The translations under genes and the position numbers were made by a program. 64,000 nt of DNA from Symbiodinium natans. Its lineage: Eukaryota; Sar; Dinophyceae; Suessiales; Symbiodiniaceae. The DNA lies in contig CAJNDS010001890.1 of NCBI GenBank assembly GCA_905221605.1, positions 811,501 through 875,500 of the forward strand, read 5' to 3'. Within the stretch, counting starts at the first letter, position 1; the number at the start of each line of letters is the position of its first letter. Below, piece by piece: positions 34,901 to 44,314 of the stretch. The notes under the pieces were generated by a model that was not told where the DNA came from, did not search any database, and saw only the letters and a program-made list of their open reading frames with translations.

Positions 34901-35272
34901 TACATGGACCCTAAACCCTAAACCCTAAACCCGAAACCCTAAACCCTAAAACTTCAAGTATTCCCTACTTTGGTACATGGACCCTTAGGGCTAGGAAACC
35001 GAAGCGAATCCAGCAAAAGCTCCTGCCCAGTTCCGACCCTTGAAAGACATGGAGGTTAGGTTTAGGAAGTTTAGGGAGTGTAGGGAGTTCAGGGAGTTTA
35101 GGGAGTTTAGGGGGTTGAGGGTGTTTAGGGAGTTTGGGGAGTTTAGGGAGTTTAGGGTGTTTCGGGTTCAGGACTTGTTGTGCTATTTTGCTGTGCCAAA
35201 CTCCTCGGCTGACCCCACCAGCTCCCATGTCGCCAGCAGCAGCAGCCAAGACCACTTCAGCACACCGCGCAT
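31991..35272 (-). CDS. 11-exon gene, putative secretory-pathway glycosyltransferase-like protein
   Basis: Exons (all minus): 35272-35197, 35038-34983, 34811-34787, 34627-34574, 34356-34189, 33778-33654, 33566-33503, 33391-33264, 33120-32968, 32820-32742, 32100-31991. They sum to 1038 bp, join in phase at every junction and end in TAA, giving 345 residues. The N-terminus (MRGVLKWSWLLLLATWELVG) looks like a signal peptide or anchor. Later motifs include VAVFMTTHWS, FLPCW, YDWVMRLNPD followed by VLIMDD at residue 233, HTDFFAVRP and SPVIHSH, which I associate from memory with uncharacterised algal nucleotide-sugar-transferase-like proteins. Donors are GT except GC after exons 1 and 7; the acceptor of exon 8 is one base off AG. 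Introns contain telomere-like arrays and introner families A, C and D. A GC donor before the stop could instead join exon 11 to 31907-31834. Confidence 0.75.
32408..32537. repeat. Introner-like element, family C
   Basis: AAGTCGCCCAGCAACC at left, AGGCAACCCAGCCATCCAAG at right, inner GTTGGTTGCTTTATAAGGGA. Lies in the last intron of the 11-exon gene. Confidence 0.65.
32583..32664. repeat. Introner-like element, family A, partial
   Basis: GGTCCATGTACC start, GGGCCCAAGTA end; right terminus replaced by a CCCTAAA array. Lies in the last intron of the 11-exon gene. Confidence 0.6.
32665..32735 (-). repeat. Telomere-like array (CCCTAAA) at an intron start
   Basis: Begins six bases after the donor of exon 10 of the 11-exon gene (sense TTTAGGG). 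Confidence 0.95.
32877..32964 (+). repeat. Telomere-like array (TTTAGGG) in intron 9
   Basis: Twelve units, starting three bases after the donor of exon 9 (sense CCCTAAA). Confidence 0.95.
33121..33263 (-). repeat. Introner-like element, family D, equal to one intron
   Basis: Intron 8 of the 11-exon gene. Plus-strand left end CTAGACCCAGGAGCAACCTA, right end AATAAGGGCCGACTCCCGGT; five CCCTAAA units lie in the middle. The intron splits the NPD/VLIMDD motif of the protein. Confidence 0.8.
33392..33502 (-). repeat. Introner-like element, family C, equal to one intron
   Basis: Intron 7 of the 11-exon gene. Sense termini GCAGCCCACTGGTGCCC and GGTTACTGGGCTACCAA(G). Family C ends are CTTGGTAGCCCAG with inner GGGCACC and TTATAAGGGAACC. 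Keeping frame requires a junction one base off GT-AG. Confidence 0.75.
33929..34075 (+). repeat. Telomere-like array (TTTAGGG) in intron 5
   Basis: About 145 bp, with several TTTAGCG variants. Confidence 0.95.
34078..34174. repeat. Introner-like element, family A
   Basis: Right end GATACATGGACCCTTAGGG, inner TTTGGGGCCC; left end replaced by a TTTAGGG array. Lies in intron 5 of the 11-exon gene. Confidence 0.65.
34383..34470. repeat. Introner-like element, family A
   Basis: CAAGGGTCCATGTGCC at the left, GGTACATTGACCTTG at the right, in intron 4 of the 11-exon gene. Confidence 0.7.
34812..34982 (-). repeat. Introner-like element, family A, split by CCCTAAA repeats
   Basis: Equals intron 2 of the 11-exon gene. 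It begins and ends with the family A termini, with an internal extra right end (GGTACATGGACCC at 34902-34914 and again at 34972-34984) separated by telomere-like repeats, as if the array expanded inside or between copies. Confidence 0.7.
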
Positions 35273-35306
35273 GAGCCACAAGCCAATGTTGCCGTGCGAA
35301 CCCGAA

Positions 35307-35395
35307 CGAAACCCTAAACCCTAAACCCTAAACCCTAAACCCTAAACCCTAAACCCTAAACCCTAAACCCTAAACCCTAAACCCTAAACCCTAAA
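35307..35395 (-). repeat. Telomere-like array (CCCTAAA) upstream of the 11-exon gene
   Basis: Twelve units, 35 bp upstream of the proposed ATG; it may be part of the promoter/5' region or of an upstream intron. Confidence 0.95.
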
Positions 35396-35439
35396 ATGTT
35401 ACAAAGAACCGGGCCCAAGAGTGACCTAGGATTCAAAAG

Positions 35440-35595
35440 GGTGCCCTTGCTTGGTTTAACGTCTGGCCAAGAATGCAATTTGCTTGAGCCCTTCGTCGCA
35501 GTTTTGCCGTTTACACTAATGCACGCAGGAGAAAGATTCACAACTTTTGGGATCTTGTTCTCCAGGCCCTTGAAAGATCCAAAGCCACTGAACCT
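35440..35595 (-). CDS. Coding-like exon upstream of the 11-exon gene
   Basis: After an acceptor-like CTTGAAG the minus strand reads RFSGFGSFKGLENKIPKVVN and on through about 50 codons, ending near a partial family D element. Unknown protein. Confidence 0.4.
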
Positions 35596-35944
35596 CTTCA
35601 AGAGAGTCAAGTCGCAACCCTAAACCCTAAACCCTAAACCCTAAACCCCAAACCCTGAACAGCTTTCAAGCAGGCATTAGTTCTCTCCTTTCTACTGTGC
35701 CAGATCCTGCCGGTCGGCTACAAAGGGACGTCAACAACTGCAAGCAAGCTCCAACAAGAACAGTCAGCAAGTGATAATCATTTCTTCTATGATAGAAAAA
35801 AATTGGGGGCCAAAACGGATCAACCAATAAAGTATTCAAAGATCAAGAAACAATTTCCAGGTAAAAACCATCCTGTCTGGCTCCGAAGGTTTGGGGGTTT
35901 GAGCTTCGTTGACGAAAAAAAAAGGCGCGGGGGTCTTGAAAGGG

Positions 35945-35992
35945 GGGTTCCTTTCCTTCCTTTCCTTCCTTCCTCGGTCCTTCCTTCCTTGT
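35945..35992. repeat. TTCC-rich simple repeat
   Basis: CCTTTCCTTCCTTTCCTTCC tract. Confidence 0.9.
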
Positions 35993-36300
35993 AGGAATGA
36001 CTTTTCTTGATGTTGAAATTCATTCTGAACCCGAAAAGTTGCTTTGACCCTGTAATTTGCTTACCCTCCATATTCCCCCTTTACATGGGGCAAACTTGCC
36101 ACATAAACCCTTACAGACCCCATAAAGAAGTGGGGAATGGCAAGGGCGACATCAGATGCTTGCTTTCGTGCTCAGATGCAGACAGAAACAGGTAGCAAGA
36201 ACTTGAAGCCGTCCCCTGCAGGTGTTGGCGTGGGCACCCTAAACCCTAAACCCTAAACCCTAAACCCTAAACCCTAAACCCTAAACCCTAAACTCTAAAC

Positions 36301-36437
36301 CCCTGAAAGTGTTCCCACAGATTTTCTGCACTCCATGGCAAACTGCTTTCGAAGTGCAACTTGTGCCCTTTGACCCGTGCGCCCCTGATCATGGAGCCTC
36401 GTGTGCCGTCGGTGTAGCAGTCAGAATCGTATGGAAA
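36301..36437 (-). CDS. Exon of unknown gene
   Basis: Acceptor GGATATAG, donor CAGGG|GTTTAG. 45 codons plus two bases: FPYDSDCYTDGTRGSMIRGA then RVKGHKLHFESSLPWSAENL and WEHFQ. One of the most protein-like exons in the window. The exon at about 36235-36160 (GRLQVLAT) continues in phase. Confidence 0.6.
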
Positions 36438-36495
36438 CTATATCCCCACTAAACACTCAACCCTCAACCCTAAGCCCTAAACCCTAAACTACAAC

Positions 36496-36571
36496 CCCCC
36501 ATGCTGGAAAGGACCCCGCGGCTGAGACGCCCACTTGTGCCGGCGAGAAGCTGCTTCACCTCCATGGCAGA
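36496..36571 (-). CDS. Exon-like segment, unknown
   Basis: Acceptor GCGGTAG; reads SAMEVKQLLAGTSGRLSRGV. Contains an ATG that could be a start. Phase with neighbouring exons not resolved. Confidence 0.4.
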
Positions 36572-36732
36572 CTACCGCTTCAAAGACTCAACTCCACCCA
36601 GAGGCTTCAGGGTTTAGGGATTAGGGTTTAGGTTTTAGGTTTTTGACGCCTAGGGTTTAGGGTTTAGGGTTTAGGGTTTAGGGTTTAGGGTTTAGGGTTT
36701 AGGGTTTAGGATGAACAAGGCTTGGAGTTGAC

Positions 36733-36816
36733 GGTGCCAGGGCGGAACGTAACTTAACCAATGAAGCCGTAGCTGATCAAAACACCGGACCACCCTAGAA
36801 CAGGAATTCTCCCAGG
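36733..36816 (-). CDS. Exon of unknown gene
   Basis: Begins directly after a family C introner (acceptor AGCAAG) and ends at a CACC|GTCAAC donor. 27 codons: WENSCSRVVRCFDQLRLHWL then SYVPPWH. Confidence 0.5.
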
Positions 36817-36938
36817 CTTGCTGGCCCAGTAGCCATATTCGAACAAGGGTACCCTTCTTGTTCGGGGGGTTGCTGATGCAAAAAAGGGAACCTAGACCCA
36901 CGAAAGAGGTTACAGAGGGCACCACTGGGCTACCAAGC
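36817..36938 (-). repeat. Introner-like element, family C
   Basis: CTTGCTGGCCCAGTAGCC at left, CACCACTGGGCTACCAAGC at right, inner AAGGGTACCC and AAAAGGGAACC. Directly precedes exon 36816-36733. Confidence 0.75.
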
Positions 36939-36992
36939 AGAACTCCCCTTAGAAAACTCTTAGAAGCATAGAATAGGATTTCCCCCCCATAT

Positions 36993-37224
36993 CCCTAAGG
37001 GTCCATGTACCTATATAGTATACACTAAGGCTACTATATGGGAACCTCTTTAAGGCCCAAGTGTATACTGTTATAGGTTATAAAGGCCGGTGGCCTCTTT
37101 CTCTATTACCCTTATACCTTGATATAGCTCCTAAATACCCTAACAAGAACCCCCCTGCAAAACAGAAACCCTGCTTCAAGAGACCACCACGCAATATAAG
37201 TGACAGGTACATGGACCCTTCGGG
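36993..37224. repeat. Introner-like element, family A, enlarged
   Basis: CCCTAAGGGTCCATGTACC at the left and GGTACATGGACCCTTCGGG at the right, with about 110 bp of extra sequence in the middle. Confidence 0.7.
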
Positions 37225-37317
37225 CATTGGCTCCTCGAAATGAGCAGAGGATCCCCCAAACTCCGTTTACCAAGATGGTCCTTTAGCAAGATCTCCCCGA
37301 AAAATTTGCTCTAAACT

Positions 37318-37420
37318 TCCCTAAACCCTAAAACCCAAACCCTAAAACCTAAACCCTAAACCCTAAACCCTAAACCCTAAACCCTAAACCCTAAACCCTA
37401 AACCCTAAACCCTAAACCCT
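37318..37420 (-). repeat. Telomere-like array (CCCTAAA)
   Basis: Left flank of exon 37488-37423, abutting its donor. Confidence 0.95.
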
Positions 37421-37422
37421 AC

Positions 37423-37488
37423 CTTGTTGGACTCCAGGAGCATGGTGGGAACTTCTGCAGCTTCCACCGTGGCGCTGAAGATCTCCTT
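37423..37488 (-). CDS. Exon of unknown gene
   Basis: Acceptor CCCTCAAG, donor AACAAG|GTAGGG. 22 codons, KEIFSATVEAAEVPTMLLES then NK, phase 0 at both ends. Flanked by a CCCTAAA array (left) and a TTTAGGG array (right): a clear example of the exon arrangement seen throughout. Confidence 0.6.
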
Positions 37489-37523
37489 CTTGAGGGGAAC
37501 CCTACAGAAACCCTAACACTAAA

Positions 37524-37648
37524 CCCAGTTAGGGTTTAGGGTTTAGGGTTTAGGGTTTAGGGTTTAGGGTTTAGGGTTTAGGGTTTAGGGTTTAGGGTTT
37601 AGGGTTTAGGGTTTAGGGTTTAGGGTTTAGGGTGCAGGGTTTAGGGTC
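37524..37648 (+). repeat. Telomere-like array (TTTAGGG)
   Basis: Right flank of exon 37488-37423, about 16 units. Confidence 0.95.
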
Positions 37649-37845
37649 AAGATCCTTGAGCAACAAACCGTTTCAGGAGCTTCAGGGTTTGGGGTTCAGG
37701 GTTTAGGAAATAGGGTTTAGGGTTTAGGGTTTAGTCTCTGGGGTTGAACAACGCGAGCTTCGGATTCAACCGTTGGGGTTTCGATTTCTCGGGGTTTTGG
37801 TGTCCGGGGTGTGAGACAGACCCCAGGACCCGCTCGCTAAACCTG

Positions 37846-38026
37846 AAGGGTTTAGGGTTTAGGGTTTAGGGTTAGGGTTTAGGGTTTAGGGTTTAGGGCT
37901 TAGGGCTTAGGGTTTAGGGTTTAGGGTTTAGGGTTTAGGGTTTAGGGTTTAGGGTTTAGGGTTTAGGGTTTAGGGTTTAGGGTTTAGGGTTTAGGGTTTA
38001 GGGTGCAGGGTTTAGGGTTCAGGGCG
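37846..38026 (+). repeat. Telomere-like array (TTTAGGG)
   Basis: About 180 bp, 24 units with two CTTAGGG variants. Confidence 0.95.
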
Positions 38027-39207
38027 CGAACAAGAGAAACCGGGACCTGTACACACAGGTTCAGGATTTAGGGGTCACACCCCTTTGGGCCAAGGGAGTA
38101 AGGCCAGGAGAGGGCACACCTACCTCAAGGGACGAAAAGAGAGACCTTTACCAGGGACCCTACGGGTGTTGTAGGGGCACTTAAGTAGAGAGGGACCATA
38201 TAAGGCTTACAGGTGATATCGGGAATAAGATCAGGGGTCCCCTGTAGGGGTCCCTCCTGATATCCCTTAGACGTACCACCCTCAACACCCCTCAAACCTA
38301 CCTACACAGTGGTTCTTAGCAGGGAACGAGGGAACTGGGCGCCATGTATCCCTAAACCCTAAACCCTAAACCCTAAACCCTGTATATCCCCCTATATATG
38401 TTTGCGTTTCGGCGGCCCCTGGGTTTTTAGGGCTCTAGGATTGTTAGGGTTCAGTCCTTAGGGTTTTAAGGGTTGGGGTTTCAAGGTTTAAGGTTCTGGT
38501 CTTTGGGTTTAGGGCGTATAGGGTTTAGGGTTGCGGGGCTTAGATTTTTAGGGTTTAGGGTTTCCGGGGTTTAGGGCAAAGTTTAGGGCTTGCGGGGGAG
38601 GGGGGGAAGATCGTGGGGGGGGGGGAGGGGGGGGCCGAGAACGATCGCGTACCCTTCGTACTGAAGAAACGGTACACAGAGGGTTCTTTTGAGATAGGGC
38701 ACTTATAAGTGGTTATAAGTCACTTACGCAGCACTTAGCATAAAAAGTTATAAGTCAGTTAAGAGCAACTTGCAAGTTAGTTACAAGCTGGATATATCTA
38801 TTTATATCCTGTTATATGTTTTAGTATGCGCCGGCTATCTTTTTGTATCTTTTTTACTTGTTTTTTGTTAGTGCGAATGTTGCTTCCTATTTGCATTCTA
38901 TGTAAGCGGCTGGCAGACATTGTGTCGCAAGGTAGATTGAAGCTTTCACTATATGTCTGTTTTGGGTTAGCAAAACGTATAGGACTTACTAACCTATGTA
39001 CCAGTAGGTTCTAAGTCCTGCCCAAGCTACCTAAGAGTGACCTGAGTCTGTGGAAGTTGTGAAGAGGTTAAGAAATGTTACATAAGAAATGTTACATAAG
39101 TTGCTAAGTTATGTTAACTTTTTCTCAGTATTTCCTAGCTTATCAAACTTTTCCTAACATTTTCCAAACATTTTGGTGTTTTTTATTTTCATATGTTTGA
39201 AGAGAAA

Positions 39208-39393
39208 GCATAGAAGCTTCGTTTCTTTCGTTTGGCATCGATCTCAGGCATAGAAGCTTCGTTTCTTTCGTTTGGCATCGATCGCAATACGTCTGTCAGA
39301 TATGGCATAGAAGCTTCGTTTCTTTCGTTTGGCATCGATCGCAATATGTCTGTCAGATATGGCATAGAAGCTTCGTTTCTTTCGTTTGGCATC
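39208..39393 (+). repeat. 57-bp tandem repeat, left arm (4 copies)
   Basis: Units begin GCATAGAAGCTTCGTTTCTT at 39208, 39248, 39305 and 39362; the last three spacings are 57 bp (first 40 bp). Because 57 is a multiple of three, the minus strand shows a repeating 19-residue frame, but nothing indicates that it is expressed. Confidence 0.8.
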
Positions 39394-39946
39394 GTTCGCC
39401 GAAGCTTTGGCGATTCAGTTTACTTCGTTCGTTTGAGGAATAGTGGTTTCTAGGGCTTTGGGTTTGGGATGTAGGTCTGGGGTTTAGGATTTAGGGTTGG
39501 GGGGGTGAGGGTTGATGGAGAGTTGAGGATATATAGGGTTTACGGTTACGAATTCAGGGTTTAGGATTTAAGGTTTAGGGTTGACTGGAGTGAGGCTCAC
39601 AGCCCCAGCTCAGCCCTCAACCCTAACCCACCCTATCAAGAGGATAGCACTTTTAACCCCATCAACCCCGAACACCCAGAGAAGCCTCAACCCCCAACCC
39701 TCCATCCCTCAACCCCCTACCCCCCATCAACCCCCAACCCTACGAGCCAAAGTTTAGGGTTTCGGGTTTGAGGGTTTCAGGCCTCATTGTGCCCACTCTA
39801 CCCTGCAAAAATATTTGGTTAAGGCCGAAACCCTAAGCCTAAACCCTGAACCCTAAACCCTAAATCCTCAACCCTCAACCCCAAGCCCTAAGCCCTAAAC
39901 CCCCTAAACCCTCTAAACCCTAAGCCCTAAAACCCTAAACCCTAAA

Positions 39947-40034
39947 TTTGGTGGCAGCGAAACCAAGAACAGCTGCAAGTTAAATTCAACTTATTATTTA
40001 ACTTGCAGCTGTTTTTGGTTTCGGGGCCACCAAA
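39947..40034. repeat. Near-perfect hairpin within the left arm
   Basis: TTTGGTGGCAGCGAAACC... pairs with ...GGTTTCGGGGCCACCAAA: arms of about 38 bp around a 12-bp AT-rich loop, including AACAGCTGCAAGTTAAA on both sides. It can fold into a stem in DNA or RNA. Confidence 0.8.
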
Positions 40035-40599
40035 AAATGTTGGGGACAGTGCCTGCGGGTGGGAATCAACGTTATAAAACCTATATTTGAGACGATTTAG
40101 AAGTTGAAGGACGACCCCATACGACATCTACTGCAAGCTTAATAAACCCTAAACCCTAAACCTAGACCCCAAAACCCTCAATCAAGCCCGACGACTCGAA
40201 ATCCCAAACTGCGAAAAAATCAGAAAATTCGGAATTTTTCTGAAGTTTTCGTGGTCCTAGTACTAAATGCAAGAGGAAAAAATTCAGAAACTTCGGATTT
40301 TCTGAGTATTCTGAATTCTGAATGGGTTGATTTTCTTACGAGAAATATATGCATCTGAGGATTGTTTGGAGCTTTAAGTATATTGAACCTATGGATACAA
40401 AAGAGGTTTAAGTAAATTGCAGAAATATAAAAGGAGAAAGAGTTCGGGACAAACCAAAGGGACATCAACTTCACTGGTGCAGTTATAGCGCAGCACAACA
40501 TTCGTTTCTTTGTTTCTGGTCTGCCCCTTCCTCAGAAAAGCTAACTTTTTCACACTTGATGGATTTTGCTGGTCCGCGACTTTGATCCTAAACCCTAAG

Positions 40600-40860
40600 C
40601 CCTCTGCTGAGCGATTTTGATCCGATGGATTTTGCTGCTGAGCGATTTTGATCCTACACCCCCTAAACCCTATGCTGAGCGATGCTGAGCCGATGGATTT
40701 TCCTGCTAAGCGATGTTGAGTCGATGGATTTTGCTGCTCCGCGACTTTGATCCTAAACCCTAAACCCTCTGCTGAGCGAATTTGATCCGATGGATCTTGC
40801 CGCTGAGCGATTGTGAGCCTGAACCCTAAACCCTCTGCTGAGCGATTTTGATCCAAGGGA
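40600..40860 (+). repeat. Minisatellite, left arm
   Basis: Irregular repeats of GCTGAGCGATTTTGATCC and GATGGATTTTGCTGCT interspersed with CCCTAAACCC. Counterpart at 41726-42030 on the other arm. Confidence 0.7.
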
Positions 40861-41117
40861 TTTGTGCCAAGCAGATCTCAGGAGCCAAGTCACTGCCCAA
40901 GCGGGCTGCAGTACCGAGGGTTTATAGGGTCGACAGGTCAATGGGATGCAGGAAGGCCTCTCTGCGGACGACACTTCTGGAGCCCAAGCAAGCCCAAGCA
41001 AGCCCGGGCTGCAGCAGGGGCTGCTTCTCAGGCCCACCTCCCCCCACCCACAGCTTGGAGCAAGTGAGTGGCAGCAGGGGCTGCTTCTCAGGACTTGGGC
41101 GGCTCTGCGGGCCGCCC

Positions 41118-41457
41118 TTTTTCGGTCACGGCAGCGAAGAAGGCATGGGGCAGAGTGCGACTGCTTCGAGCAGGAGGAGGTCCGGAGCAGGAGCTTCGTG
41201 AGAGAAACTTAGACATTTCGGTCAGCGAGCAGACAGAAGAGAGCCCAGAAAAGCTCCACTGGGCGGACTCCGGGCGAGGGCGGGCCGAGGCAGCCCAGGG
41301 CAGCCCGGGGCTGGCAGCTGCGGCCTGGGGCGTGGGCAGCCCGGAGCTGAAAGCTGCAGTGCTTCGAGAAACTGCTGCCGGGCTGCCGCCGGCCACGGCC
41401 GCCCGGCAGGCAGCCGGCGGCAGCCCGGGCTGCCACGGCGAACTGCTGCCAAAAAGT
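41118..41457. other. Palindrome centre, GC-rich unique segment
   Basis: About 340 bp separating the arms, rich in GGCAGCCCGGG-like motifs. Frames of 139-169 codons cross it on both strands but run into the arms and look like products of base composition. No gene recognised. Confidence 0.6.
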
Positions 41458-41725
41458 AGGCGGCCCGCAGAGCCGCCCAAGTCCTGAGAAGCAGCCCCTG
41501 CTGCCACTCACTTGCTCCAAGCTGCGGGTGGGGGGAGGTGGGCCTGAGAAGCAGCCCCTGCTGCAGCCCGGGCTGGCGCGGCTTGCTTGGGCCTGCTTGG
41601 GCTCCAGAAGTGTCGTCCGCAGAGAGGCCTTCCTGCATCCCATTGACCTGTCGACCCTAAACACTCGGCACTGAAGCCCGCTTGGGCAGTGACTTGGCTC
41701 CTGAGATCTGCTTGGCACAAATCCC

Positions 41726-42030
41726 TTGGATCAAAATCGCTCAGCAGAGGGTTTAGGGTTCAGGCTCACAATCGCTCAGCAGCAAGATCCATCGGATCAA
41801 ATTCGCTCAGCAGAGGGTTTAGGGTTTAGGATCAAAGTCGCGGAGCAGCAAAATCCATCGACTCAACATCGCTTAGCAGGAAAATCCATCGGCTCAGCAT
41901 CGCTCAGCATAGGGTTTAGGGGGTGTAGGATCAAAATCGCTCAGCAGCAAAATCCATCGGATCAAAATCGCTCAGCAGAGGCCTTAGGGTTTAGGATCAA
42001 AGTCGCGGACCAGCAAAATCCATCAAGTTT
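41726..42030 (-). repeat. Minisatellite, right arm
   Basis: Inverted counterpart of 40600-40860, with AAAATCGCTCAGCAGAGGGT-type units joined to TTTAGGG. Confidence 0.7.
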
Positions 42031-42520
42031 GAAAAAGTTAGCTTTTCTGAGGAAGGGGCAGACCAGAAACAAAGAAACGAATTTTGTGCTGCGCTATAAC
42101 TGCACCAGTGAAGTTGATGTCCCTTTGGTTTGTCCCGAACTCTTTCTCCTTTTATATTTCTGCAATTTACTTAAACCTCTTTTGTATCCATAGGTTCAAT
42201 ATACTTAAAGCTCCAAACCATCCTCAGATGCATATATTTCTCGTAAGAAAATCAACCCATTCAGAATTCAGAATACTCAGAAAATCCGAAGTTTCTGAAT
42301 TTTTTCCTCTTGCATTTAGTACTAGGACCACGAAAATTTCAGAAAAATTCCGAATTTTCTGCTTTTTTCGCGGTTTGGGATTTCGAGTCGTCGGGCTTGA
42401 TTGAGGGTTTTGGGGTCTAGGCAGTAGATGTCGTATGGGGTCGTCCTTCAACTTCTAAATCGTCTCACATATAGGTTTTATAACGTTGATTCCCACCCGC
42501 AGGCACTGTCCCCAACATTT

Positions 42521-42608
42521 TTTGGTGGCCCCGAAACCAAAAACAGCTGCAAGTTAAATAATAAGTTGAATTTAACTTGCAGCTGTTCTTGGTTTCGCTG
42601 CCACCAAA
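42521..42608. repeat. Near-perfect hairpin within the right arm
   Basis: Inverted copy of 39947-40034, conserved although surrounding sequence has indels. Confidence 0.8.
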
Positions 42609-43161
42609 TTTAGGGTTTAGGGTTTTAGGGCTTAGGGTTTAGAGGGTTTAGGGGGTTTAGGGCTTAGGGCTTGGGGTTGAGGGTTGAGGATTTAGGGTTT
42701 AGGGTTCAGGGTTTAGGCTTAGGGTTTCGGCCTTAACCAAATATTTTTGCAGGGTAGAGTGGGCACAATGAGGCCTGAAACCCTCAAACCCGAAACCCTA
42801 AACTTTGGCTCGTAGGGTTGGGGGTTGATGGGGGGTAGGGGGTTGAGGGATGGAGGGTTGGGGGTTGAGGCTTCTCTGGGTGTTCGGGGTTGATGGGGTT
42901 AAAAGTGCTATCCTCTTGATAGGGTGGGTTAGGGTTGAGGGCTGAGCTGGGGCTGTGAGCCTCACTCCAGTCAACCCTAAACCTTAAATCCTAAACCCTG
43001 AGTTCGTAACCGTAAACCCTATATATCCTCAACTCTCCATCAACCCTCACCCCCCAACCCTAAATCCTAAACCCCAGACCTACATCCCAAACCCCAAACC
43101 CTGGAAACCACTATTCCTCAAACGAACGAAGTAAACTGAATCGCCAAAGCTTCGGCGAACG

Positions 43162-43303
43162 ATGCCAAACGAAAGAAACGAAGCTTCTATGCCATATCTG
43201 ACAGACATATTCCGATCGATGCCAAACGAAAGAAACGAAGCTTCTATGCCATATCTGACAGACATATTGAGATCGATGCCAAACGAAAGAAACGAAGCTT
43301 CAA
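43162..43303 (-). repeat. 57-bp tandem repeat, right arm (3 copies)
   Basis: Inverted counterpart of 39208-39393 with units at about 43162, 43219 and 43276. Confidence 0.8.
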
Positions 43304-44314
43304 GGCTATATCTTCAAACATGTGAAAAATATATATATATATATAAACACCAAATTGTTAGGAAACTGTTAGGAAAAGTTAGATAAGCTAGGCAAAACTG
43401 AGAAAAGTTAGCATAACTTAGCAACTTATGTAACATTTCTTAACCTCTTCACAACTTCCACAGACTTAGGTCACTCTTAGGTAGCTTAGGCAGGACTTAG
43501 ACCCTACTTGTACATAGGTTAGTAAGTCCTATAAGTCCTGCTAACCCAAAACAGACGTATTAGTTGGTCTTCACGCCTGTTTTGCGCACCTTGGCAGTGG
43601 ACTTGGAGTAAGCCGAGGAGGCTTTCTCCCGGGAAAGAAAAAAGGCAGCCAGGCATGTGCATGATGATTTCTTGGCCTGCCCCCCCCCCCCGCCCCGGTT
43701 CAGTTTCGTGTTGTTGTTGAAAATGACAAGGTCTAGACATGTATATACAACAACTTCCTGCTGTTCCCGTCTGCTTCAAGAACACATTTCCTGCATGCTG
43801 CTCATACTGCTTCTTGCTTCATTTTTGCTGAAAACCTAAGTGCCGGCTATCTTTTCCTATCCTTTTTTTAGTCATGTAGAACTGACTTATAACTATTTAT
43901 AACTGTTTACTATCTTCCTTCCGTACTTATAAGTACCTTGTGTATCTCATCTTGGAGATACGAAAAGATACATAAGTCCCGTAAATGAGGTATATGTGGA
44001 TGCAAGTTCGAACCAAACTTATAAATCCTTGTGCCTGAGTTAAATGAGTTACAAGTGCATTCAGACCACTTATAACCTGCCTTATAAAGTACATATAACT
44101 GACCTATCTCAAAACAACCCTCTGTGTAAACTTCATAAGCCTACCCAAGCCCCAAACCCGCGCCCAAAACATGACCGGCCTAAATTGGCCTAAGCCTTAA
44201 CGGGTGTTAAGCATGGCGCCAAGCTGCCTCGTACACGAGAAATCCGTGGTCCCTAAACCCTCAACCCTAAACCCTAAACCCTAAACCCTAAACCCTAAAC
44301 CCTAAACCCTAAAC

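Larger units (their letters stand above)
37489..38673. other. Repeat-rich intergenic or intronic region
   Basis: Two long TTTAGGG arrays, a family H-like end near 38322 and G-rich runs at 38587-38633. A possible minus-strand coding stretch at 37745-37830 reads TPRTPKPREIETPTVESEAR. No complete gene. Confidence 0.4.
38674..41117 (+). repeat. Left arm of a 5.4-kb imperfect palindrome
   Basis: Reverse-complement of 41458-44127 over most of its length; coordinates of matching points sum to 82575-82582 over the inner 1.2 kb and drift outward through small indels. The outermost shared motif is ACACAGAGGGTT (38674). The arm includes degenerate TTTAGGG repeats, a hairpin, a 57-bp tandem repeat and a minisatellite. 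Open frames here come from the repeats and are not convincing genes. The outer 0.5 kb is AT-rich and less conserved between the arms. Confidence 0.85.
41458..44127 (-). repeat. Right arm of a 5.4-kb imperfect palindrome
   Basis: Inverted copy of 38674-41117. It contains about 220 bp of net extra sequence in its outer part (43560-44100), where the arms lose similarity. It has three rather than four copies of the 57-bp unit, showing that the arms have diverged after duplication. Confidence 0.85.

Noticed and set aside
38826-39014. 62-codon plus-strand frame in AT-rich DNA at the palindrome edge
   Set aside because: No splice or start context, not conserved in the opposite arm, and base composition unlike coding sequence here.
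40389-42193. 155-codon and 139-169-codon frames mirrored in the palindrome
   Set aside because: They arise from the minisatellite plus TTTAGGG repeats and from the GC-rich centre, appear on both strands, and contain repeat-derived GLGFR motifs.
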